DNA from: Pseudomonas sp. GM78
GTDB taxonomy: Bacteria > Pseudomonadota > Gammaproteobacteria > Pseudomonadales > Pseudomonadaceae
Length of the DNA stretch: 64,000 nucleotides
Reading direction: 5' to 3'
Assembly: GCF_000282475.1 (NCBI RefSeq)
Contig: NZ_AKJF01000074.1
Span: forward strand, 1 to 64,000
The translations under genes and the position numbers were made by a program. Positions within the stretch are counted from its first letter, which is position 1. The number at the start of each line of letters is the position of its first letter. Shown in pieces: positions 56,766 to 64,000 of this stretch. Under the pieces are notes generated by a model. It searched no databases and was not told where the DNA came from. It worked only from the letters and a program-made list of their open reading frames with translations.

Positions 56766-56978
56766 GTGCCTGTGATTCGGCTGCAATGGCCATTTCCAAA
56801 TAATTGTAGACATTTTTTGATTGGATTGTGAACACTCTATCCCTTGTGTTTCGCGGCTCTTGGGCCAAAGTCGTAGGGTGGGGCGCTTGACAGGGGTGAC
56901 CGGTCAGTCTTGTGGGGATTTTGTCAGGCGCGTATCCTCGCTGACCAGTCTGTCCAACAGTAAAAGCGGAATGCCAAA

Positions 56979-58247
56979 ATGTCTGATCTGAAAACTGCCG
57001 CTCTCGAATATCACGCCAATCCTCGTCCAGGGAAGCTGAGTGTCGAGCTCACCAAGGCCACTGCTACCGCTCGCGACCTGTCGCTGGCCTACAGCCCGGG
57101 CGTAGCCGAACCAGTACGCGAGATCGCCCGCGATCCTGAACTGGCCTACAAGTACACCGGCAAAGGCAACCTGGTTGCAGTTATTTCCGATGGCACCGCG
57201 ATTCTGGGCCTGGGCAACCTCGGCCCATTGGCCTCCAAGCCAGTGATGGAAGGTAAAGGCGTGCTGTTCAAGCGCTTCGCCGGCATCGACGTTTTCGACA
57301 TCGAAGTCGACTCCGAAAGCCCGCAAGCCTTCATCGACACCGTCAAGCGCATCTCCATCACTTTCGGTGGCATCAACCTGGAAGACATCAAGGCGCCTGA
57401 GTGCTTTGAGATCGAACGTGCCCTGATCGAGCAGTGCGACATCCCGGTATTCCACGACGACCAGCACGGCACCGCAATCGTGACCGCGGCCGGCATGATC
57501 AACGCCCTGGAAATCGCTGGCAAAACCCTGCCGCAAGCCAAGATCGTGTGCCTGGGTGCCGGTGCTGCTGCCATCTCCTGCATGAAACTGCTGGTGAGCA
57601 TGGGTGCCAACATCGAAAACATCTACATGGTTGACCGTACCGGTGTGATCCACTCCGGCCGTGACGACCTGAACCAGTACAAGGCCGTCTTCGCCCACGC
57701 GACCGACAAGCGCACCCTGGCAGACGCCCTGCAAGGCGCAGACGTGTTCGTCGGCCTGTCCGGCCCGAACCTGCTGAGTGCTGAAGGCCTGCTGTCGATG
57801 GCGCCGAACCCGATCGTGTTCGCTTGCTCGAACCCGGATCCGGAAATCTCCCCGGAGCTGGCCCACGCCACCCGTGACGACGTGATCATGGCCACCGGCC
57901 GCTCGGACTACCCGAACCAGGTCAACAACGTTCTGGGCTTCCCGTTCATCTTCCGTGGTGCCCTGGACGTCCGCGCCAAGCGCATCAACGAAGAAATGAA
58001 AGTGGCTGCGGCTAACGCCCTGCGCGAACTGGCCAAGCTGCCAGTACCTCAGGACGTGTGCGACGCCTACGGCGGCATCGCGCTGGAATTCGGTCGTGAG
58101 TACATCATTCCGAAACCAATGGACGCCCGCCTGATCACCGTGATCTCCGATGCCGTGGCCAAGGCTGCGATCGAGACCGGCGTGGCTACCCTGCCGTATC
58201 CGAAGAACTACCCGCTGAAAAGCGTGGATGACGTGTTCAACGGCTAA
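56979..58247 (+). CDS. maeB: Malic enzyme (short form without phosphotransacetylase-like domain)
   Basis: A 422-residue NAD(P)-dependent malate dehydrogenase (decarboxylating) producing pyruvate. The catalytic core has Y-S-P-G-V-A-E-P near residue 37, the metal site F-H-D-D-Q-H-G-T-A near 157-165 and the dinucleotide motif G-A-G-A-A-A near 193. At 422 residues it ends where the longer enterobacterial MaeB continues with a PTA-like domain. It can supply NADPH and pyruvate, fitting with gluconeogenic metabolism. A strong terminator follows immediately. Confidence 0.93.
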   Translation: MSDLKTAALEYHANPRPGKLSVELTKATATARDLSLAYSPGVAEPVREIARDPELAYKYTGKGNLVAVISDGTAILGLGNLGPLASKPVMEGKGVLFKRFAGIDVFDIEVDSESPQAFIDTVKRISITFGGINLEDIKAPECFEIERALIEQCDIPVFHDDQHGTAIVTAAGMINALEIAGKTLPQAKIVCLGAGAAAISCMKLLVSMGANIENIYMVDRTGVIHSGRDDLNQYKAVFAHATDKRTLADALQGADVFVGLSGPNLLSAEGLLSMAPNPIVFACSNPDPEISPELAHATRDDVIMATGRSDYPNQVNNVLGFPFIFRGALDVRAKRINEEMKVAAANALRELAKLPVPQDVCDAYGGIALEFGREYIIPKPMDARLITVISDAVAKAAIETGVATLPYPKNYPLKSVDDVFNG

Positions 58248-58260
58248 GTAGCCGCTCTAT

Positions 58261-58289
58261 AAAAAACCCGGCCATTGGCCGGGTTTTTT
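58261..58289 (+). terminator. Intrinsic terminator of maeB
   Basis: AAAAAACCCGGCC-ATT-GGCCGGGTTTTTT: a 13-base perfect stem with a three-base loop, 13 bases after the stop codon; symmetrical, so active in both directions. Confidence 0.96.
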
Positions 58290-58303
58290 ATGGGTCGAAG
58301 ATC

Positions 58304-58380
58304 AAAAGATCGCAGCCTTCGGCAGCTCCTACATGAGAACGCGTTCCTCCGTAGGAGCTGCCGAAGGCTGCGATTTTTTG
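58304..58380. repeat. Long inverted repeat of the GATCGCAGCCTTCGGCAGCTCCTAC family
   Basis: Second copy of the element after hutD. Arms AAAAGATCGCAGCCTTCGGC.. and ..GCCGAAGGCTGCGATTTTTT enclose an 18-base loop with GTAGGAGC/GCTCCTAC at the top. It lies between two terminators of the convergent maeB and ponA genes. Confidence 0.93.
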
Positions 58381-58395
58381 ATCTTGCTCTGCAAC

Positions 58396-58432
58396 AAAAA
58401 GCCCTGCACTTCTCACGAGGGCAGGGCTTTTT
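58396..58432. terminator. Bidirectional terminator for ponA
   Basis: AAAAAGCCCTGC and GCAGGGCTTTTT form a 12-base stem around a 13-base loop, just 15 bases from the ponA stop on the minus strand. Confidence 0.93.
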
Positions 58433-58446
58433 GATGTGGCTTGCGA

Positions 58447-60888
58447 TCAGAACAAATCGATCGGCGCGCCCTCATCCGCCGGTAGCGGGCTGCCTGGCGC
58501 ATTGCCGTTGCCCAGCTCGTTCCCCGTCGGCGGCGTATCTTCGACCTTGAACAGTTCGAAGTAGGCCCCTGGCGTGCCTGGAGTGGCTGCACGGCCGCTG
58601 ATCGGATCTACCCGCAGGCTCAGGATGCCTTCCGGCTCTGGCTGCGTGTGGGGCGGCAGGCCTTTGAGCGCAGCACCCATGTAGTTCATCCAGATCGGCA
58701 GGGCGACAGTGCCGCCAAACTCCTTGCGGCCCAGGCTTTCGGGTTGGTCGAAGCCGGTCCAGACGGTGGTGACGTAGTCAGCGTTGTAACCGGAGAACCA
58801 GGCGTCCTTGGATTCGTTGGTGGTACCGGTCTTGCCGGCAATGTCGCCGCGGCCCAGGGCCAGTGCGCGACGGCCGGTACCGAGCTTGATCACGTCCTCC
58901 AGCATGCTGTTGAGGATGTAAGTCGTACGCCCATCGACAATGCGCTCCGCCACGGCAGGCGTTTGCGGGGCTGCTTGCACGCCCGGTACCTGGCCAGGTG
59001 TTGCATTGACCGTAAAGGCTTCGGCGGCGGGAGCGGCGATACCGTCGGTTGCGGCCCCGCCTTTAGGCACGCTGGGCGGGTTGGCAACGAATAGCGTGTC
59101 GCCGTTGCGGCTGTCGATCTTGTCGATGATGTACGGGGTGATCTTGTAGCCGCCGTTGGCAAAGGTGCTCCAGCCCGTGGCGATTTCCATTGGCGTCAGG
59201 GTCGCGGTGCCCAGGGCCAGGGACAGGTTGGGCGGCAGGTCCTGCTTGTTGAAGCCAAAGCGGGAGATGTAGTCGATGGTCTTGCCAACGCCCATCGCTT
59301 GCAGCAGGCGGATCGAAACCAGGTTGCGCGACTTGTAGAGCGCTTCACGCAGGCGGATCGGGCCGAGGAAGGTGTTGGTGTCGTTTTTCGGGCGCCAGAC
59401 CTTGTCCAGGTATTCGTCGACAAACACGATCGGTGCGTCGTTCACCAGGCTGGAGGCGGTGTAACCGTTATCCAGTGCGGCGCTGTAGACGAAAGGCTTG
59501 AAGCTCGAGCCCGGTTGGCGCTTGGCCTGGAGGGCGCGGTTGTAGTTACTCTGCTCAAAGGCGAAACCGCCGACCAGTGCGCGGATGGCGCCGTTTTGCG
59601 GGTCAAGGGAGACCAGAGCACCCTGAGCCTGCGGGATCTGGCTGAATTTCAGCGAATTGTCCGCCTGGCGCTGCACCCGAATCAGGTCGCCGACCTGGGC
59701 CACATCCGAAGGCTGCTTCGGATTGGCGCCCATGCTGTTGGTGTTCAGGAATGGGCGAGCCCATTTCATGCTGTCCCAGCCGACGTGTTCGCTGCCAGTA
59801 CGGGTCAGCACCTGCAGGCCGGTCTTGTCGACCTGGGTGACGATGGCCGGCTCAAGGCTGCTGATGGTGCGTTGCTTGGTCAGTTCGGCCGCCCACGCCT
59901 CGCGCGTCTTGCCCGGCAGGCGGGACTCGGGGCCCCGATAGCCGTGACGCTGGTCATAGGTCATCAAGCCTTCGTGGAGGGCGGTGTTGGCCATTTCCTG
60001 AAGGTTGCTCGGCACCGTGGTGGTGACGCGAAAACCTTCGGTGTACGCATCGCTGCCATAGCGACCAACCATTTCGGCGCGAGCCATCTCGGCGATGTAG
60101 GGCGCGTTCACTTCCGGGGTCGGCACGTGATAGCTGGCGTTCAGTGGCTCGTTGATGGCGGTGGTGTAGTCGGCTTCGCTGATTTTGCCCAGCTTGTACA
60201 TGCGCCCCAGGATCCAGTCGCGACGCTCCTTGCTGCGGGCCGGGTTGGCCAGCGGGTTGAATCGCGAAGGCGCCTTGGGCAGGCCGGCGATCATCGCCAT
60301 CTGCGCCAGGCTGATGTCGCGAATCGACTTGCCGTAATACACCTGCGCCGCGGCTTCGATGCCGTAGGCGCGGTTACCCAGATAGATCTTGTTGACGTAC
60401 AGCTCAAGGATTTCGTCCTTGGTCAGTTGCCGTTCGATCTGCAGGGCCAAGAGGATTTCGGTGGTTTTGCGCGAGAAGCTGCGTTCGCTGGTCAGGAAGA
60501 AGTTCTTCGCCACCTGCATGGTGATGGTGCTGCCGCCGGACTGGATATGGCCGCTTTTGACCAGTTGAGTGGCGGCGCGCATCAGGCTGCTGGGGTCGAC
60601 GCCGTAGTGGTTGGCGAAGTTGTCGTCTTCAGCACTTAGTAACGCATTAATGAAATTGGGGGGAATGTCGGCGAAACGGATCGGTGTACGGCGCATTTCG
60701 CCAAATTCTGCGATCAACTTGTTGTCGCTGCTGTAGACCCGCAAAGGAATCTGCAACTGGATGCTTCTCAGCGCCTCAACGGACGGCAAACCGGGACTAA
60801 GGTAAAGAAACGCCCCACTCAGACCCAGAAGCAGTCCGCAGAATACGGCGACGATGGACCAACCGAAAAATTTCAGCAGACGAATCAA
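58447..60888 (-). CDS. ponA: Penicillin-binding protein 1A (bifunctional transglycosylase/transpeptidase)
   Basis: An 813-residue class A PBP building peptidoglycan. One helix at about 10-30; glycosyltransferase domain with E-D-D-N-F-A-N-H-Y-G-V-D near residue 86 (catalytic Glu) and G-G-S-T-I-T-M-Q-V-A-K-N; an OB-like insert; transpeptidase with the S-x-x-K motif in P-G-S-S-F-K-P near 456 and K-T-G-T-T near 668. The C-terminus is Pro/Gly/Asn rich. It is divergent from pilM, the usual pseudomonad arrangement. Confidence 0.96.
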   Translation of the reverse strand: MIRLLKFFGWSIVAVFCGLLLGLSGAFLYLSPGLPSVEALRSIQLQIPLRVYSSDNKLIAEFGEMRRTPIRFADIPPNFINALLSAEDDNFANHYGVDPSSLMRAATQLVKSGHIQSGGSTITMQVAKNFFLTSERSFSRKTTEILLALQIERQLTKDEILELYVNKIYLGNRAYGIEAAAQVYYGKSIRDISLAQMAMIAGLPKAPSRFNPLANPARSKERRDWILGRMYKLGKISEADYTTAINEPLNASYHVPTPEVNAPYIAEMARAEMVGRYGSDAYTEGFRVTTTVPSNLQEMANTALHEGLMTYDQRHGYRGPESRLPGKTREAWAAELTKQRTISSLEPAIVTQVDKTGLQVLTRTGSEHVGWDSMKWARPFLNTNSMGANPKQPSDVAQVGDLIRVQRQADNSLKFSQIPQAQGALVSLDPQNGAIRALVGGFAFEQSNYNRALQAKRQPGSSFKPFVYSAALDNGYTASSLVNDAPIVFVDEYLDKVWRPKNDTNTFLGPIRLREALYKSRNLVSIRLLQAMGVGKTIDYISRFGFNKQDLPPNLSLALGTATLTPMEIATGWSTFANGGYKITPYIIDKIDSRNGDTLFVANPPSVPKGGAATDGIAAPAAEAFTVNATPGQVPGVQAAPQTPAVAERIVDGRTTYILNSMLEDVIKLGTGRRALALGRGDIAGKTGTTNESKDAWFSGYNADYVTTVWTGFDQPESLGRKEFGGTVALPIWMNYMGAALKGLPPHTQPEPEGILSLRVDPISGRAATPGTPGAYFELFKVEDTPPTGNELGNGNAPGSPLPADEGAPIDLF

Positions 60889-61074
60889 GGCTTTTGGACA
60901 TCCAGGGCAAAAAATGAATTTGGCATCAGGGTTCAGGCTAAGGAGAACGACCCGCGCTTGAGAAAAAAGCGGAAAAAACGCTGGGCATTATAAGCATTTT
61001 TCCGTCCAAGGCGTTATTTGCGCTAGCTGTCAAGACGGGTGGATTGAACGCAACACCCGTAATGGAGTCCGTAA

Positions 61075-62162
<1,088 letters not shown>

Positions 62163-62163
<1 letters not shown>

Positions 62164-62729
62164 TGGCGCGGATCAATCTATTACCTTGGCGCGAAGAGCG
62201 GCGTGAAGAGCGGCGCAAGCGCTTTCTACTGGTGCTGGCGGGCGTACTGGTGGGGTCGGCAGGTGCATTGCTCGCCGCCAACCAGGTCATCAACAGCGCT
62301 ATCGAGCGGCAGATTGCGCGTAACGACTACATCAGCAAACAGATCGCAGTGGTCGACGAACGGATCAAGCAGATCAGCGATCTCAAGGCTCGTCGTCAAG
62401 AATTGGTCGAGCGCATGCGCATCATCCAGGACCTGCAGGGCAATCGCCCGAACAGCGGGCGAATTTTTGATCAGCTCGCGCGGACCTTGCCCGATGGGGT
62501 GTATTTCACAGAAGTCAAAATGGCGGGCAATACCTTGTCCATCACCGGTGCGGCGCAATCGAACAACCGTGTTTCAGACCTGATGCGAAACCTGGATGCG
62601 TCCGACTGGTTCGATGCGCCCAGCCTGACCGAAGTCAAGGCGACGACCGCGGGCCAACTGGATCAGGCCAATGTTTTTCAGTTGACCGTTCGTCAGACCC
62701 AGGCTGCGGCCGTCGAGGATGGCGAATGA
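62163..62729 (+). CDS. pilN: Type IV pilus alignment protein PilN
   Basis: A 188-residue bitopic inner-membrane protein. The N-terminal cytoplasmic M-A-R-I-N-L-L-P-W-R-E-E-R-R matches the known PilM-binding tail. One helix lies at about 22-43, followed by a coiled coil and a ferredoxin-like periplasmic domain. Longer frames upstream lie within pilM and are rejected. It overlaps pilO by four bases. Confidence 0.95.
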
Positions 62730-63346
62730 GTCCGACCGAATGGTTCGAAGGGTTGCGCCGGATCGACATCAACGAGCTGGACACCCACAACATGGGGGCC
62801 TGGCCGCCTGCGATCAAAGTCCTGATGGGCATTGTGGTCGCAATTTTGGTGCTGTCGATCGGCTACAACTTTTCCACGAGCGAGCTAAAGAATCAGCTCG
62901 AACTCAAGCGCGAGGAGGGGTCGACCCTCAAGGAGCAATTTGCCAGCAAATCCAGTATGGCGGCGAATCTGGAGCTCTACACCCAGCAGATGAAAGCGAT
63001 GGAGAACTCCTTCGGCGTGCTGCTACGGCAATTGCCCAGCGACACCGAAGTCCCCGGTCTGCTGGAGGACATCACGCGTACTGGGCTCGGCAGTGGCCTG
63101 GAGTTCGAAGAGATCAAGCTGTTGCCGGAGGTCGCCCAGCCGTTCTACATCGAATTGCCGATCCAGATCACGGTCACCGGCGCCTATCACGACCTGGCCA
63201 CTTTCGTCAGTGGCGTGGCCGGGTTGCCGCGTATCGTCACTCTGCATGATTTCGACCTGGCGCCGATCAATCCCGACAACGGACCGAAATTGCGCATGAG
63301 CATCCTGGCCAGGACTTACCGCTACAACGACAAGGGGCTGCGTTGA
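62726..63346 (+). CDS. pilO: Type IV pilus alignment protein PilO
   Basis: A 206-residue bitopic protein that pairs with PilN. Cytoplasmic part with N-E-L-D-T-H-N-M-G-A-W-P; helix about 31-51; coiled coil (L-K-N-Q-L-E-L-K-R-E-E-G-S-T-L-K); then the P-S-D-T-E-V-P-G-L-L-E-D-I-T segment and the C-terminal ferredoxin-like domain. Coupled to both neighbours by overlapping stop/start codons. Confidence 0.95.
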   Translation: MSPTEWFEGLRRIDINELDTHNMGAWPPAIKVLMGIVVAILVLSIGYNFSTSELKNQLELKREEGSTLKEQFASKSSMAANLELYTQQMKAMENSFGVLLRQLPSDTEVPGLLEDITRTGLGSGLEFEEIKLLPEVAQPFYIELPIQITVTGAYHDLATFVSGVAGLPRIVTLHDFDLAPINPDNGPKLRMSILARTYRYNDKGLR

Positions 63347-63870
63347 TGAGCCCGTCACGTGGTTTTCCGATGGTGGTATTGGTCGCCGTATTGGCAGGCT
63401 GTGGCGGCGGCGATGATTTCAGCGACCTGGACGCCTACATGAACGAAATGCGCCTGCGGGCGCCGGGCAAGATTGAACCAATGCCGACATTCCGGTCTTA
63501 CCCGACATTCACCTACAACGCCGCCAACTTGCGCAGCCCGTTTTCCCCGCAGGTCAAAGTCGATCTTGCACACCAGCAGGGGGCGCGCAACGTCAAGCCT
63601 GACCCCAGCCGGGTCAAGCAGTACCTCGAGGGTTTCAATATCGAGCAGTTTGAAATGGTCGGCACGATCTCCAATGCGGCAGGCTCCTTTGCGTTACTGC
63701 GCGGCGCCGGTGGGGTGCATCGGCTGAAAGTCGGTGATTACCTGGGGCGTAACGACGGCCGGATCGTCGCCTTCAGTGGCTCGCAAGTCGAGGTGGTCGA
63801 AATCGTTCCCGACGGCGAAGGTGCCTGGCTGGAGCGTCCGCGGACCCTTCCTTTGAAAGAGCACTCATAG
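63346..63870 (+). CDS. pilP: Type IV pilus lipoprotein PilP
   Basis: A 174-residue inner-membrane lipoprotein linking PilN/PilO to the PilQ secretin. The lipobox is V-L-A-G-C (Cys20) followed by G-G-G-D-D. The C-terminal beta domain contains the HR-type segment L-R-G-A-G-G-V-H-R-L-K-V-G-D-Y-L-G-R-N. The ATG overlaps the pilO stop by one base; an in-frame TTG one codon earlier is possible. Confidence 0.93.
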   Translation: MSPSRGFPMVVLVAVLAGCGGGDDFSDLDAYMNEMRLRAPGKIEPMPTFRSYPTFTYNAANLRSPFSPQVKVDLAHQQGARNVKPDPSRVKQYLEGFNIEQFEMVGTISNAAGSFALLRGAGGVHRLKVGDYLGRNDGRIVAFSGSQVEVVEIVPDGEGAWLERPRTLPLKEHS

Positions 63871-63883
63871 TGGAACTCGTACA

Positions 63884-64000
63884 ATGAACAGGATTTTCTC
63901 CGCCCTCGGAGTATCGCTATGGATAGCGTTGCTGTCGCCGATGGTACAAGCGGCCAACCTCAAGGCGCTGGATGTTGCGGCGCTGCCAGGGGACCGCGTC
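63884..64000 (+). CDS. pilQ: Type IV pilus secretin PilQ, first 39 codons
   Basis: Only the N-terminus lies in the window: a signal peptide (M-N-R-I-F-S-A-L ... P-M-V-Q-A) followed by A-N-L-K-A-L-D-V-A-A-L-P-G-D-R-V, which closely matches the start of the P. aeruginosa PilQ secretin. It starts 13 bases after pilP in the conserved pilMNOPQ order. The gene continues beyond the window. Confidence 0.9.
   Translation, partial: MNRIFSALGVSLWIALLSPMVQAANLKALDVAALPGDRV

Overview
The window looks like a chromosomal segment of a fluorescent pseudomonad (Pseudomonas fluorescens group). Evidence: a hut locus with divergent hutF/hutC and a hutU-to-hutG operon; the medium-chain-length PHA cluster phaC1-phaZ-phaC2-phaD with convergent phaI-phaF; gene order resembling P. 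aeruginosa over most of its length; and many REP/REPIN palindromes of the Pseudomonas type (GTGGGAGCnnGCnTGCnnGC). Almost all genes are core housekeeping or catabolic genes. I saw no prophage, insertion sequence, CRISPR array, rRNA or tRNA.

Layout. 1-5280: the 3' part of a DUF2339 membrane protein, a DUF3999 envelope protein, fbp (gluconeogenesis) and a DUF924 gene. 5277-8000: a small accessory patch with a ParE/RelE-Phd/YefM toxin-antitoxin operon and a PctA-type amino-acid chemoreceptor. 8273-9128: a small lipoprotein and a Blc-type lipocalin. 9184-23965: the histidine utilisation region, with hutF reading left, hutC-hutD reading right, then hutU, an NCS1 permease, the ABC transporter hutXWV, two hutH paralogs, hutI and hutG. 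A sigma54 (-24/-12) promoter and a HutC palindrome sit just before hutU, and REPIN hairpins separate many of the hut genes. 24191-30297: pip-dtd and the osmoregulated periplasmic glucan genes opgG-opgH. 30500-33114: a polar amino-acid ABC transporter. 33258-41308 (minus strand): an HBM-type chemoreceptor, rsmE, tatCBA, hisE, hisI and the ubiquinone genes ubiB-ubiJ-ubiE. 41464-48509: the PHA granule and synthesis genes. 48767-56297 (minus strand): DUF971, hslVU, a SPOR protein, argS and priA. 56474-58247: rpmE and maeB. 58447-60888: the penicillin-binding protein gene ponA. 61102-64000: pilMNOP and the first codons of pilQ.

How the genes work together. The hut genes convert histidine to urocanate (HutH2), imidazolonepropionate (HutU), formiminoglutamate (HutI), formylglutamate (HutF) and glutamate (HutG). 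Uptake is by HutXWV and the NCS1 permease, under HutC repression and probably sigma54-dependent activation. The PHA genes make (PhaC1, PhaC2), mobilise (PhaZ), coat (PhaI, PhaF) and regulate (PhaD) polyester granules. pilMNOPQ forms the alignment complex and secretin of type IV pili.

The most unusual observation is that the first hutH paralog (HutH1) lacks exactly the Ala-Ser-Gly tripeptide that forms the MIO prosthetic group, and also lacks the catalytic tyrosine before the conserved S-L/I-R, so it is unlikely to be a conventional ammonia-lyase. Other points worth a second look are a 29-codon leader reading frame before opgG, an ABC permease with an unusual extracytoplasmic insert, a sigma54-like promoter before phaC1, and large nested or perfect palindromes between genes.
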